Assembly: GCF_019655055.1 (NCBI RefSeq)
Contig: NZ_BPFA01000001.1
Location: 232,845-296,844, forward strand
Direction: 5' to 3'
Length of the DNA stretch: 64,000 nt
Origin: Shewanella sp. MBTL60-112-B2
Lineage (GTDB): Bacteria; Pseudomonadota; Gammaproteobacteria; Enterobacterales; Shewanellaceae
Position 1 is the stretch's first letter, and every line of letters begins with the position of its first letter. This document shows positions 34,247-43,582 of the stretch, one piece after another. The translations under genes and the position numbers were made by a program. Under the pieces are notes generated by a model that ran no database searches, was not told the DNA's origin, and saw nothing but the letters and a program-made list of their open reading frames with translations.

Positions 34247-35935
34247 CTAGAACGAAGTTCTTTTATAACGCCGATACTCTGCCATCCAGAAGTTATCGTC
34301 AATCGCATAGTTCAGTTGCTCTGCGGTCACTGGCAAAGCATGGCCTTCTTCAATTGCTGTTCTGGCAACTGCAAAGGCAATATGCTTACTGACCTTATGA
34401 ATATCTTCAAGTTTCGGCAGCAGTGAGCCTTCACCATCTATTGCCAGCGGTGAACACTCGGCAAGTGCGCGGCTCGATGCCATTAACATGGCATCACTAA
34501 CACGTTTTGCACCTGAGGCTAATACCCCAAGGCCAATACCTGGGAAGATATAACTGTTATTACATTGGGCAATCTCATAAGTCACATCGTCAACCACCAC
34601 TGGCTCAAATGGGCTACCTGTTGCCACAAGCGCTTGGCCTTGTGTCCAATGCAGAATATCTTTTGGCGTGGCTTCTACGCGGCTGGTTGGGTTCGACAGT
34701 GGGAACACTATCGGACGTTTGCAATGGCTGTGCATCGCTTTGATGATCTCTTCGGTGAATAGACCCGGCGCGCCTGACACACCAACCAATACCGTAGGCT
34801 TGGCATTGTTGACTACATCCAGTAGCGAGATGTTGTCGCTGAAGTTATCCCAATTAGCGATATCATCACAGTTTTGCGCTAGCTTTTGCTGGAACGGCAG
34901 TAGGTTAGGCATATTTGACTGCAACATACCCCAGCGATCGACCATAAACACTTGCTTGCGCGCTTGTTGTTCAGTGATGCCTTCAGACACCATTTGCGCC
35001 ACGATTGCCTCGGCAATACCACAACCTGCAGAGCCTGCACCTAAGAAGGTGATGCGCTGCTCACTAAGTTTGGTTTTTGCTGCCTTACAGGCTGCTAACA
35101 GTGAACCGACTGTGACCGCTGCTGTACCTTGGATATCATCATTAAAGCAGCAGTATTGATCTTTATAACGTTCAAGCAGTGGCATAGCGTTCTTTTGAGC
35201 AAAGTCTTCAAACTGGATAAGTGCATCGGGCCAGCGGCGGTGAACCGCTTGCATAAAGGCTTCAACAAACTCTTTGTATTCTTCGCCGCCAATACGTGGG
35301 CTACGCATGCCCATGTACATAGGATCTTCTAGTAGGTGGGGGTTATCAGTACCTACGTCGAGTGTGATTGGCAGAGTATAAGCAGGGCTAATACCACCAC
35401 AGCTGGTGTATAAAGATAGCTTACCAATTGGGATCCCCATGCCGCCAATACCTTGGTCGCCTAAACCTAAGATGCGCTCACCGTCGGTGACTACGATGAT
35501 TTTTACTTTTTGGCGAGTCGAGTTATTGAGAATATCGTCGATACGGTCTTTATTGGCGTAAGAGATAAACAGACCACGGTTACGGCGGTAATCTTTAGAG
35601 AAACGCTCACAGGCCATACCCACAGTTGGGGTATAGATGATAGGCATCATCTCAGTAATATGGTTCTGTACTAGGCGGTAGTACAAGGTCTCGTTGGTAT
35701 CTTGAATGTTTCTCAGATAAATATGCTTATCGAGATCGTTACTGAAGTTTTTGTATTGATCGTAAGCGCGAGAGGCTTGCTCTTCGATAGTCTCGATGAC
35801 GTGTGGCAGTAGGCCTTCGAGGTTGAAAAAAATCCGTTCTTCCTCTGTGAAAGCGCTACCTTTGTTGATTAAAGGTGCTTCAAGAATGGCTGGACCGGCA
35901 AAAGGAAGATAGAGCGGGCGTTTGTTATCGTCCAT
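34247..35935 (-). CDS. maeA: NAD-dependent malic enzyme
   Basis: A 562-residue malic enzyme that oxidatively decarboxylates malate to pyruvate. Signature blocks: [14 protein letters not shown] (catalytic Tyr), [41 protein letters not shown] and [13 protein letters not shown] (metal and catalytic Lys region), and the dinucleotide-binding [14 protein letters not shown]. Length matches E. coli MaeA (SfcA). Ribosome-binding site AAAAGG precedes the ATG. A 272-base MITE begins 31 bases before the ATG, so the promoter must lie inside it or be read through it. Confidence 0.94.
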   Translation of the reverse strand: MDDNKRPLYLPFAGPAILEAPLINKGSAFTEEERIFFNLEGLLPHVIETIEEQASRAYDQYKNFSNDLDKHIYLRNIQDTNETLYYRLVQNHITEMMPIIYTPTVGMACERFSKDYRRNRGLFISYANKDRIDDILNNSTRQKVKIIVVTDGERILGLGDQGIGGMGIPIGKLSLYTSCGGISPAYTLPITLDVGTDNPHLLEDPMYMGMRSPRIGGEEYKEFVEAFMQAVHRRWPDALIQFEDFAQKNAMPLLERYKDQYCCFNDDIQGTAAVTVGSLLAACKAAKTKLSEQRITFLGAGSAGCGIAEAIVAQMVSEGITEQQARKQVFMVDRWGMLQSNMPNLLPFQQKLAQNCDDIANWDNFSDNISLLDVVNNAKPTVLVGVSGAPGLFTEEIIKAMHSHCKRPIVFPLSNPTSRVEATPKDILHWTQGQALVATGSPFEPVVVDDVTYEIAQCNNSYIFPGIGLGVLASGAKRVSDAMLMASSRALAECSPLAIDGEGSLLPKLEDIHKVSKHIAFAVARTAIEEGHALPVTAEQLNYAIDDNFWMAEYRRYKRTSF

Positions 35936-35966
35936 TGGAAACCTTTTCTTTGTTTTTGTTAGTAGA

Positions 35967-36238
35967 GTAATACCAATCAGTATAAGAACTTTATCTGCTC
36001 AGAGCGGTTTTTGGCAAACTGTTTCAAGCTGAATAGTTGAAAGAGCTATTATTCCCCTATGGTGCTGTTCAATGTGGAAATAGGCAGCCAAAAACGCTCC
36101 AGAATGACGAGTTTTAGCAGCTCTGATGCTGCGTTAACGAACTTGACCGTAGAACAGCTATGCTCTTCATTCGTCGCCTTGCCTCAGAACCGCTAAATTC
36201 TCGCTGAGCGAGTAAATCTATATACTGATTGGTATTAC
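35967..36238. mobile_element. MITE-like element with perfect 18-bp terminal inverted repeats
   Basis: The ends GTAATACCAATCAGTATA (35967-35984) and its exact reverse complement (36221-36238) bound a 272-base non-coding unit. The internal sequence has several small palindromes and no open reading frame of note. I cannot define a target-site duplication. Similar ends are, from memory, common in Shewanella and Vibrio. It lies directly upstream of maeA. Confidence 0.75.
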
Positions 36239-36333
36239 AGGTGATGCTAATCACGGAAGACTAACATAAAGCGTGATCTTTGTTAGCTATTGCGGACGAA
36301 TTAGACGAAATTTTTAATGAAATATAGGAAAAG

Positions 36334-36718
36334 CAAAGAAAGGTCCTAGGTCCTAGGAAAATAAGGAAAGACGATTAAAGCAAAGACGGTGAGAGCCGAA
36401 CGGCCTGCGACCTTGCGGATGTGACAGCGTCATTTACGGATAAGCCGAAAAAGCTAACACGGTTTAAAGATGATGAACGCAAAGACAGAAGAGCCGGAAA
36501 AAACAGGAACAGCTAAGATATTAAGAGCCGAACGGCCTGCGAACATGACTACGTCACTGACGGAACGCAGCGCTTACGGGAAAGATTGGAAAAGCTAAGT
36601 AAGGTCCTAGGTTTTAGGAAAAGCGGTGTTTGTTGTAGGTCGGGGTTTTGCTTTTCCTAGCAGGGCGAAGCCCGTCCTCGCAGCGAAGCGTCCTAGGATC
36701 TAGTTCCTAGCTCCTAAA
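36334..36718 (+). repeat. CTAG-heptamer intergenic element, copy D
   Basis: Contains AGGTCCTAGGTCCTAGG, two units of the GACGGTxxGTGAC-NNC-GTCA type (about 36409-36435 and 36530-36582), and the full core GTTTGTTGTAGGTC...CTAGCAGGGC-GAA-GCCCGTCCTCGCAGCGAAGCG (near 36625-36690), ending in GATCTAGTTCCTAG. Here the central stem has a GAA triloop. Confidence 0.75.
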
Positions 36719-36747
36719 AAAAGCACCGCCAGTGGCAGTGCTTTTAT
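36719..36747 (-). terminator. Terminator of the YehS-like gene
   Basis: Stem AAAAGCAC/GTGCTTTT with an inner GCCA/TGGC, lying 30 bases past the stop and abutting repeat element D. Confidence 0.75.
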
Positions 36748-36777
36748 CACGCTTTGTATCGCTAATTCTATACTGAA

Positions 36778-37251
36778 TTAGTTAGCGTTTTCTGGACGGT
36801 GCTTAAGTGATAAGCCCATCAAGAAGTTACGTAATACTTGGTCGCCACATGGCTTGTAGTGCTTATGACCAGGCTTTCTAAATAGTGCGCCTAGCTCAGA
36901 CTTGCTCATGTTGAATTCTGCAAGTTCTAGCGCTTCAATGATATCGTCTTCACGTAGTTCAAATGCCACTCTTAACTTTTTGAAGATAAGGTTGTTGGTC
37001 AATTGAGCTAGTGGTTCTGGCGCTTCAGCGCCTGGCTTTAGGCCACGCTTGTAGATCACTAAACCATCTAAGAAACGACACATGTTCTTGTCATTCAGAG
37101 GAGCATAACCTTCTTCATGCTCTTTTTTTAGCATGTCGATCATTTGCTCTTGTGTCACTTCGTGCTTAGTTTTAGCAAAAATGCGGATCATCTTTGCGTT
37201 GCTTAAGTCGAGGATATAGCGAACTTTACGTAAAATATCATTGTTAATCAT
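36778..37251 (-). CDS. yehS: DUF1456 (YehS-type) protein
   Basis: A 157-residue cytoplasmic protein made of two similar DUF1456 repeats: NNDILRKVRYILDLSNAKMIRIF and NNLIFKKLRVAFELREDDIIEAL, each followed by an FLDGL/FLMGL helix (CRFLDGLVIYKRG; VLRNFLMGLSLKHR). E. coli YehS has the same layout. Function unknown. Monocistronic with its own terminator. Confidence 0.85.
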   Translation of the reverse strand: MINNDILRKVRYILDLSNAKMIRIFAKTKHEVTQEQMIDMLKKEHEEGYAPLNDKNMCRFLDGLVIYKRGLKPGAEAPEPLAQLTNNLIFKKLRVAFELREDDIIEALELAEFNMSKSELGALFRKPGHKHYKPCGDQVLRNFLMGLSLKHRPENAN

Positions 37252-37335
37252 GAGTTTGATTTCTTCTAACTATGGGACCGCGCGGCTGCGCGATCATCCC
37301 GATTATTATAACAGAAGTTATCCCTGAAATAGCAA

Positions 37336-38511
37336 TTACTCTACTGCTTTTGCTGCTGTGTTAGCCGGGGCAAAGGTATCTTCAAATGCACTAACAGAAG
37401 CTTGATACAGTTTGGCTACTGGGCGGTCTTCAAGGGCTGCTAGTCGGTTACGAATACTGCTGCGTATAGCATCGTGTAAGCCAAATACGCGCTCGCGATT
37501 ACTGAGATCCCAAGAGGTGTTTTCTAAGATAACTAAGCTGACCTTCGACTTTGGGTAATACACGGCTAGGCTGACATAACCGGGAAGATAGCCGCTGTGG
37601 CTATATTCAACTAACTGTTCATCACGGCTTATTTGTGTGCCATAGCCGTACTCTAATGCTCCCCATCTATGGTTGCGAGTCGCTTGTGGTGAAGTCATTA
37701 ACGCAAGACTTTTGGGGCTCAAAAGTTTGCCGTTATACAGTGCATCTTGAAAGCGGCCATAGGCTTCAACCGATGCCACCATGCCGCCAAAGGCGATCAT
37801 CGATTTATCGATGCTGAGTTCAACAGGGATTAATTGCGACTGGCTGCTGCCGTCTGCACTTTGAGTTAAGGTCTCGGTGTTGCCTAAGATGAAGTTAGCG
37901 TGTGTAGCCTCAATACTATTGATATCGCCTGTTTGTGCATACAAACCATCAAGCTTATTTTGCTGGTTGAGCTGTGCAACTAACTGGTCGATTGGCTTTT
38001 GGTATACCACTTCAAGTATGTCGCCAAGTAAGGCATAGCCATAATTTGAGTATTGGAACTGGCTGCCAGGTTTAAAAACTGGTGGTTCGCCAAGAGTTAG
38101 TAAACCTGAGGTGTGGCTCAGCAACTGTGATACGGTCACACTTGGTGGCACATAAGCACGCGGCTTATTGCCATCTTTTAATAAATAATGACTAACGCTT
38201 TTATGCAAATCGATTAGGCCGTCATCAACGGCTTTTAAGACAAGTGCAGCGGTTACTTGCTTTGACAGCGAACCAATTAAAAAGCTGGAGTGATTGTCAA
38301 TATTGTCACCAGATATATAGGCGAACACAGGCTGGTTATTTTGTTTAACCATTACCACGCCACTAAAAGGACGCTGTGCTTGGTTGATAATATTAGGCAG
38401 TTGTTTGGCGATATCACTGCTGGCAACGCGGTTTGCACTGGCTTTGTTTGCAGCCCATAGGCAACAGCCAACAACGACTGAGCCGATTAGTGTTTTTGTT
38501 ATTAGGTGCAT
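37336..38511 (-). CDS. Serine hydrolase of the beta-lactamase class C/PBP4 type
   Basis: A 391-residue protein with an N-terminal signal/anchor (LIGSVVVGCCLWAANKASA) and the SxxK hydrolase motifs: SLSK (81-84), YSN near 155 and HSGYLPG near 306. This is the beta-lactamase/DD-peptidase fold; members include esterases and peptidases as well as lactamases, so the substrate is unknown. It starts 25 bases after the stop of the NRAMP gene on the same strand and is probably in one operon with it. Confidence 0.85.
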   Translation of the reverse strand: MHLITKTLIGSVVVGCCLWAANKASANRVASSDIAKQLPNIINQAQRPFSGVVMVKQNNQPVFAYISGDNIDNHSSFLIGSLSKQVTAALVLKAVDDGLIDLHKSVSHYLLKDGNKPRAYVPPSVTVSQLLSHTSGLLTLGEPPVFKPGSQFQYSNYGYALLGDILEVVYQKPIDQLVAQLNQQNKLDGLYAQTGDINSIEATHANFILGNTETLTQSADGSSQSQLIPVELSIDKSMIAFGGMVASVEAYGRFQDALYNGKLLSPKSLALMTSPQATRNHRWGALEYGYGTQISRDEQLVEYSHSGYLPGYVSLAVYYPKSKVSLVILENTSWDLSNRERVFGLHDAIRSSIRNRLAALEDRPVAKLYQASVSAFEDTFAPANTAAKAVE

Positions 38512-38535
38512 TGAAGGTGTAGGAGTCCGTTTACG

Positions 38536-39804
38536 TTATTTTGTTAGCATCCAATAGATAAAAAGCGCGGCGAAGCTGGCTAAGTAAATTAATCCTAGCC
38601 ATGAAAGCACTCGCATGGCGCTACCATACCTGTCTGCTGGTAAAAGTGCTGTGCTGATCATCAACTTATAGTTAAGCCAAGCAAAAATCACAGTCGTCAT
38701 AAAGGCGAGAATCATAACAAATTCCAGTAATGGAAGTAGAGCCCCTTTAAAAAACAATATGATAAATAATCCAAGAGTACTGACGGCTAACATCACAGCA
38801 TTAAGTCGGCGCTCACTATCTTGCTGCTTAGTCAGCAGCTGCCAGCCCATATTAAGGGTGCGACTATAGCCATCTATGACGGTTACTGTGGTGCTAAAGA
38901 TACACAAAAACGCCACTGCGCCGATAAGGTAGTGACTTTCACTGCCCATCACCTGGCTATATAGGCTGATTAACTGCGCAGCAAACTTAACCCCTGAAGC
39001 TGAAAATTGCTCGCCGCTGCCGTGCATGACTAAGGTGCCTAGGGCGAGAAAAACGATGGCCAGTAGTGCCGTCATTAGATAGCCGAAGTTAAAATCGAAC
39101 AGTGCCTGCTGTTTACTCACCGGGGTTAACTTTTGCTTTTCGATTAACCAAAGCGAATTCCAGGCGCTGACCTCTATGGGGGCGGGCATCCAGCCCATCA
39201 TTGCGACTAAAAAGCCTATATAGGCCCATTGCCATGGCGATTGTGACACAAAGTCTGGGTTAACTATTGCGGGTGCGTTAAAGGCAAGAGCAACAGCAAT
39301 TAAGGTTGTGACGGTCAAGGCTAACATGATGACTTTAGTCATTTTATCGAGCAGCGCATAATGGCCAAAAATCAGTATCGCCACACTTGAGAGCAATACC
39401 AATAGTGCTAGTAGATCGATAGCTAAGGGCACAAACTGAGTAAGCATGGCGGCAGTGAGCATGGCAACACCAGCAGTACTGGCGATAGCGGCGAGGGTGT
39501 TAAGCGCTGTAAACACCGCAAGATACTTTGGTCCTTGCCTTAAATAGCCTTGCAATAAGCTTTCTCCAGTGGCGCTGGTGTAACGTGCTCCAGCGGCAAA
39601 AAATGGATACTTGAGCAGGTTAACCGCCAAAATGACCCAAGCCAGTTGCCAGCCAAACTCTGCACCAGCTCGGGTCGATGCGACTAAATGTGAGGCGCCT
39701 ATGGCTGCAGCAGCCATTAACAGACCAGGCCCCATGGCGCTAAGGAGTGTTGTGATGCTCATTTTGCGACTCGATAACGCCGCGCTGTTATTGCTTATGC
39801 TCAT
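38536..39804 (-). CDS. NRAMP-family transporter lacking canonical metal-site motifs
   Basis: A 422-residue protein with about eleven membrane helices (AILVNLL, FGHYALLDKMTKVIM, FLCIFSTTVTVIDGYSR etc.) and NRAMP-like order. The TM1 motif, usually DPGN, reads GPGLLMAAAAIGASHL, and the TM6 MPHN motif reads GWMPAPIEVSAW. The residues that bind manganese/iron in NRAMPs are therefore replaced, so the substrate is uncertain: another cation, or a non-metal solute. The 5' end contains a 13-base direct repeat (ATGAGCATAAGYA) that puts a second, out-of-frame ATG upstream of the start. Confidence 0.75.
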   Translation of the reverse strand: MSISNNSAALSSRKMSITTLLSAMGPGLLMAAAAIGASHLVASTRAGAEFGWQLAWVILAVNLLKYPFFAAGARYTSATGESLLQGYLRQGPKYLAVFTALNTLAAIASTAGVAMLTAAMLTQFVPLAIDLLALLVLLSSVAILIFGHYALLDKMTKVIMLALTVTTLIAVALAFNAPAIVNPDFVSQSPWQWAYIGFLVAMMGWMPAPIEVSAWNSLWLIEKQKLTPVSKQQALFDFNFGYLMTALLAIVFLALGTLVMHGSGEQFSASGVKFAAQLISLYSQVMGSESHYLIGAVAFLCIFSTTVTVIDGYSRTLNMGWQLLTKQQDSERRLNAVMLAVSTLGLFIILFFKGALLPLLEFVMILAFMTTVIFAWLNYKLMISTALLPADRYGSAMRVLSWLGLIYLASFAALFIYWMLTK

Positions 39805-39869
39805 TACTTATGCTCATTGCTCACTGATGGTTAATGCTTAAAGGGCGTACTGATAGTGTGAGGTTAACT

Positions 39870-40406
39870 TCAGCTTTTACTATTGCTTTCAATGCGTTTG
39901 AGGGTATCAGAGATCTCTTGTAAAAGGCTCACTACACTAGCCTCATTATTTTCATCTTGAGTCGCAACAGGCGCTTGCTGATTGAGTTTTTCTTTTTGCG
40001 CTAGGACTAAGCTTCTAAACTCTGCGGCATCAACAATACCGGTTAAGCTAAGTAAGGCACCTGTACCCGATTGACCTGCGGTTTCAATAGTGAGTTGGTG
40101 TAATTTAAAAAAGCGCATTAATGGCCCTTGAATTAATGCCATGTCGGTAATTTTATCCAGCGGCACGGTATTTTCAGTGCGAGTAAAAATGCCTTTGCGT
40201 ACCACGAGTTTTTTAGCTGTGAGCTCGGTGCTCATATTATTGATATAACGACGGGTAAAGTGGCTACCGATGGGGAGCCATAAAAGCAGTAGTGGGATCC
40301 CAACAATGGATATGGCCAGTATTATGGTTAACGGCGTCATCCAGTATCGGCCTAAGTTATCGGCAAATTCGACTTGTTTAATCAGCGGCTCTTGTTTGTT
40401 GTCCAC
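39870..40406 (-). CDS. PH-domain (bPH2/YdbS-like) membrane protein
   Basis: A 178-residue protein with a membrane segment near residues 25-46 (PLTIILAISIVGIPLLLLWLP), followed by a bacterial PH domain 2: TELTAKKLVVRKGIFTRTENTVPLDKITDMALIQGPLMRFFKL, IETAG. YdbS-type proteins are of unknown function. Start is a GTG with GGGAG upstream. Gene is 66 bases upstream of, and on the same strand as, the NRAMP gene and may start the operon. Confidence 0.85.
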   Translation of the reverse strand: MDNKQEPLIKQVEFADNLGRYWMTPLTIILAISIVGIPLLLLWLPIGSHFTRRYINNMSTELTAKKLVVRKGIFTRTENTVPLDKITDMALIQGPLMRFFKLHQLTIETAGQSGTGALLSLTGIVDAAEFRSLVLAQKEKLNQQAPVATQDENNEASVVSLLQEISDTLKRIESNSKS

Positions 40407-40500
40407 GGTTACTCCCTGTTTATTGCTATTATTCCCTCTGTTACTTAAACAAAGTTTTGAGCAAAATTAAACCGTAATTTAAATGAGGCTTATTCTGGGC

Positions 40501-40548
40501 TGACTTATTTTGAAACTGACTCATTTTGAAACTGACTCATTTTGAAAC
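40501..40548. repeat. 16-bp tandem repeat, three units
   Basis: TGACTYATTTTGAAAC occurs three times head to tail (two exact, first with one change) in the divergent gap between the PH-domain gene and the GST gene. Confidence 0.8.
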
Positions 40549-40632
40549 AAAGTGGCGGTTTCAATTGTTCACTCTTAGCAGTAGTTTAGGGGCTCACCCT
40601 ATTGATGTTGATGCAAATTAAGGAACCGTTAG

Positions 40633-41256
40633 ATGATTACACTATATGGGATCCCGCGTAGCCGCTCTTTGAGAGTGTCATGGACCTTAGAAGAGCTTGG
40701 GCTTGATTGGCAATATCGATACATTAACTTTGCCAATGGCGATGGCAAAGAACCGGAGTTTTTAGCGGTTAACCCATGTGGCAAAGTTCCCGCTTTAGTT
40801 GACGAAGGTTTCGCCGTGACTGAGTCTGCCGCTATCACTTTATATTTGGCTGAGAAATATGGTCAGGGTAAGTTATTGCCAAAGGCGGGCACGCATGAGT
40901 CGGCGCTACATCATAAGTGGGTCAGCTTTATTATCAGCGAGCTTGAGCAACCGCTATGGAGCATAGGTAAGCATAAATTTGCTTTGCCTGAAGCGCAGCG
41001 TTTGCCAGCTATGCTATCGGTGGCTAAGTGGGAGTTTGACAAGGCCGCGGCAATCGCTGAAAAGTGGTTACCACAGAGTGATTTTTTACTTGGCAATGAG
41101 CTGAGTGTTGCCGATATATTACTTGGGCATACTTTGCTATGGGCGACACGATTTGAGCAAGATATTCCGCCTAAGCTGGCAGCTTATCGCGACAGGATCA
41201 CCGCTCGTCCTGCGATGGTGAGAGGCCTTGCTAAAGAGGAAGCTGGCGCCGTTTAA
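40633..41256 (+). CDS. Glutathione S-transferase family protein
   Basis: A 207-residue cytosolic GST. The N-terminal thioredoxin-like domain has YGIPRSRSLRVSWTLEELGLDW, the cis-Pro and Ser/Glu site GKVPALVDEG with TESAAITLYLAEKYG; the C-terminal helical domain contains LSVADILLGHTLLWA. It resembles small bacterial beta/theta-type GSTs, for detoxification by glutathione conjugation or reduction; substrate unknown. AGGAACC precedes the start. The repeat element E begins directly after the stop. Confidence 0.88.
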   Translation: MITLYGIPRSRSLRVSWTLEELGLDWQYRYINFANGDGKEPEFLAVNPCGKVPALVDEGFAVTESAAITLYLAEKYGQGKLLPKAGTHESALHHKWVSFIISELEQPLWSIGKHKFALPEAQRLPAMLSVAKWEFDKAAAIAEKWLPQSDFLLGNELSVADILLGHTLLWATRFEQDIPPKLAAYRDRITARPAMVRGLAKEEAGAV

Positions 41257-41257
41257 T

Positions 41258-41499
41258 GCAGGTCCTAGGTCCTAGGTTCTAGGCTTAGATTCTAGGACAC
41301 TTCGCTTCGAGGACGGGCCCCTTGTGCAGGATAGCCCTGTTAGGAAAATCAAAAGCAAAGCGGCTAAAGCGCTACCTACAACAAACACTATTTTCGTTGC
41401 TTTTAAACGGCTTTACCCGTCTTGGCTTTCATCGTTTTTGCCTTTTGCCTTTCCTCGTGCCAGTGCCTAGAACCTAGATCCTAGATCCTAGATCCTAAT
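41258..41499 (-). repeat. CTAG-heptamer intergenic element, copy E
   Basis: Inverted relative to copies A-D. Heptamers at both ends (AGGTCCTAGGTCCTAGGTTC near 41262 and GATCCTA x3 near 41470-41497). The core reads, on the minus strand, TTTTCCTAACAGGGC-(14-base loop)-GCCCGTCCTCGAAGCGAAGTG, so the central stem is kept while the triloop is enlarged. Confidence 0.75.
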
Positions 41500-41502
41500 A
41501 TC

Positions 41503-42003
41503 TTATAACTGCGCTTTAGCCCATTTTGCGCGGTTTTCACGGCTCTCTTTTAAGCCTTCTTTATCGCGGAATGCTTTGTAAGACTCAAAGTTTAGCGGCA
41601 CCAGTACCACGTCAACTTCTAGCATTAGTTTGCACTCTTTCTTGATACGGTAAGCTGAAACGTTATAGAGCTCGGCTAATGGCAAGGTGCCCAAAAATTC
41701 AGGGTTGTACTGAGCGTATAGGGCTTGAGTTGGATAAACCACAAAGCTTAACGTGCGCTTAGGCTCAGACTTGAATAGCTCTTCGATGCCGTCGCATGTG
41801 TTAAGCACCTGCATCTCAATCGCTTCATCAATCTCAAGCAGTTTCTTTTGTACTGGCATGTGAGCTGGTTTCTCACCTGCTTCCCAAGCGATAACATCGG
41901 CTTCGGTCACTTTGCCAATATTGGCAACTTGGGCTGTAGTTAGCGCCAAAGAGTGGCGAAGGTACTGCATTTCAATGGCATTTAAACCAAGTTCTTTAGA
42001 CAT
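41503..42003 (-). CDS. DUF4447 protein with an HTH-like N-terminus
   Basis: A 166-residue cytoplasmic protein. Residues about 5-50 ([43 protein letters not shown]) resemble an HTH XRE/DUF1870-type domain; the rest is of the DUF4447 type as I recall it in Shewanella. Function unknown, possibly DNA- or RNA-binding. Good AAGGAAACAAG ribosome-binding site. It follows the SMI1/KNR4-like gene on the same strand after a 52-base gap and may be co-transcribed. Confidence 0.65.
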   Translation of the reverse strand: MSKELGLNAIEMQYLRHSLALTTAQVANIGKVTEADVIAWEAGEKPAHMPVQKKLLEIDEAIEMQVLNTCDGIEELFKSEPKRTLSFVVYPTQALYAQYNPEFLGTLPLAELYNVSAYRIKKECKLMLEVDVVLVPLNFESYKAFRDKEGLKESRENRAKWAKAQL

Positions 42004-42055
42004 CTTGTTTCCTTAAAATGATTTGCTGTGATGGCGTGTGCTGATACTTGTAGTA

Positions 42056-42460
42056 TTAGCTACGCATCCACACTTCTTCGGCCCAATCCCAGAAAGATTC
42101 CCATGACTCTTCTTCGTCAATTTCGTCATCTTGCCATAGCTGAATTTGACCTTCTTGGCTGATAAAGAAGAAGTTATCGCCTTGCTGACAGATAGGCACA
42201 TATTCACGCGGTAAGCCGATTGACCAAGCATAGGCCGCCACTTCTGGTAGGTAAGTGTGCGAGTTAGGATCGCTGGCGGTAACGGGCTCTAAGCTGCCGC
42301 AAATCACATCACTGGCGTAGAGTAAGTATTCTTTCAGCTCCATTGGCAGAGGAATTAGAATTTCTTCTTCAACTTCAACAATTTGTTCAAATGTCGCTAG
42401 CTCTAACGGTACGGGTACCGTTTCACTCATCTCTTGTAATTGCTCAATGATATCGTTCAT
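42056..42460 (-). CDS. SMI1/KNR4 (SUKH)-family protein
   Basis: A 134-residue protein with the SUKH fold pattern: VPLELATFEQIVEVEEEILIPLPMELKEYLLYASDVICGSL, then YVPICQQGDNFFFISQEGQIQLW and SWESFWDWAEEVW. SUKH proteins include immunity proteins of polymorphic toxin systems but also many stand-alone copies. No toxin gene is beside it. Precedes the DUF4447 gene. Confidence 0.82.
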   Translation of the reverse strand: MNDIIEQLQEMSETVPVPLELATFEQIVEVEEEILIPLPMELKEYLLYASDVICGSLEPVTASDPNSHTYLPEVAAYAWSIGLPREYVPICQQGDNFFFISQEGQIQLWQDDEIDEEESWESFWDWAEEVWMRS

Positions 42461-42560
42461 AAGTTTTCGGGGTTATCTGGCTGTATAGACTATTGGGGCG
42501 GAGTATAACCGTAAATCATGGGAAAGTGCAGGTTATGGCGCCATTTAGTGGCGGCATAAA

Positions 42561-42587
42561 AAAAGGAGCCGTTTGTTTGGCTCCTTT
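42561..42587 (-). terminator. Terminator after the RelA/SpoT-like gene
   Basis: Stem AAAGGAGCC/GGCTCCTTT with a T tract on the minus strand, 37 bases past the stop. Confidence 0.85.
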
Positions 42588-42623
42588 AGGTTAGCGCTGA
42601 TTTAGCAGCTGTTGGCTTAGCGG

Positions 42624-43412
42624 TTATGCCGCTGAGGCTGTAATGATATTGGCTTGGTCATTACGCTTATATTTGAGCCATGCTTTATGATAAAGCTTGT
42701 GGGATGCTTGGCGTAGTTGAGTGATCTTAGTGGTCTCTATCTCACTCAAGTTGCGTTGCTCTTGCATGGCTGAGGCTTGAATGGTTTGTACCTGCTCGTA
42801 GACATTATGTTCCACGCCACTTTTAATCTCAGCGATATCAGCAAGGTGTAATTGCACCTCGGCTATCATTTGCGATTCAGGCAGTTTTACCAATAAGTTC
42901 AAGTCGCGGTAACCGGACTCTTTTGGGCTGGCGAAGCGGTTCTTTACTTGAATGAGTTCGCAGTCTGATTTTAGTAAGGCAAACGCCTGCATTAGGTTGT
43001 GAATGTCGTGGCTGACGATACTGGCTCTGACGATATCGGTTAGTTGGCTAGCGTCGTTATCTAATTTGTTTTGCACCTTGGCCTCGGCTCTGTCACGACT
43101 CTTAATATCGGCTAGAACAGATTGAGTATGAGATTGAGTGGTGATCATATTGAGCAGTAGGGCTAACTCATCTTGTGCGTCAGTGGCTTGGCTATAAAGG
43201 GTATCGAGATCGGCGCTGGTCTGCCTAGGCACTTGGTATTGCATGGACTGGATAGCAGTGAGTCCTGCAAGGTTTTTTGGGAGCGCCTTTTTGGCGGCGT
43301 AACTACCGTTATTTTTGCTACTGTTCTGCCCATGATCGACATTATGAGCAAAGGCTGTTCGGGTTGATAGTAACAGCAAGAAAATGAAAAACGTCCGCAA
43401 TATCCGGTTCAT
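42624..43412 (-). CDS. Secreted protein with a degenerate RelA/SpoT-like domain
   Basis: A 262-residue protein with a signal peptide (residues 1-22, ending RTAFA). The mature part lines up with the (p)ppGpp-synthetase fold: SRDRAEAKVQNKL (105-117), TDIVRASIV (125-133) in place of the usual Asp-containing DIAGIRI, PKESGYRDLN (163-172) for the GYRSLH block, and EVQLHL (185-190) for EIQIRT. The Asp, Tyr and Glu positions are kept, the usual His after GYRSL is Asn. It would therefore act outside the cytoplasm, where GTP is normally absent, so it may be an effector, a catalytically altered member, or a secreted pseudoenzyme. Ends in a helical tail. Good AAGGACTGCT site. Confidence 0.65.
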   Translation of the reverse strand: MNRILRTFFIFLLLLSTRTAFAHNVDHGQNSSKNNGSYAAKKALPKNLAGLTAIQSMQYQVPRQTSADLDTLYSQATDAQDELALLLNMITTQSHTQSVLADIKSRDRAEAKVQNKLDNDASQLTDIVRASIVSHDIHNLMQAFALLKSDCELIQVKNRFASPKESGYRDLNLLVKLPESQMIAEVQLHLADIAEIKSGVEHNVYEQVQTIQASAMQEQRNLSEIETTKITQLRQASHKLYHKAWLKYKRNDQANIITASAA

Positions 43413-43530
43413 AGCAGTCCTTATTTTTGGCTATACCGTAATTTAGCTGGAAAATGCTTAAGCTTTGCTGAATGGCAAATTAACATTTGTTCATAGTGTG
43501 AGCTTTAAGCACCGAAAAGTAACAATAAAC

Positions 43531-43568
43531 AAAAAGCCGTTGATGAAATGAGACATCAACGGCTTTTT
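43531..43568. terminator. Strong hairpin with T tract in the gap after repeat F
   Basis: Fifteen-base stem AAAAAGCCGTTGATG with CATCAACGGCTTTTT around an eight-base loop, 118 bases upstream of the RelA/SpoT-like start. It is the likely terminator of pepO transcription running through element F, or acts both ways. Confidence 0.7.
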
Positions 43569-43582
43569 AGCTTTATTTTTGA

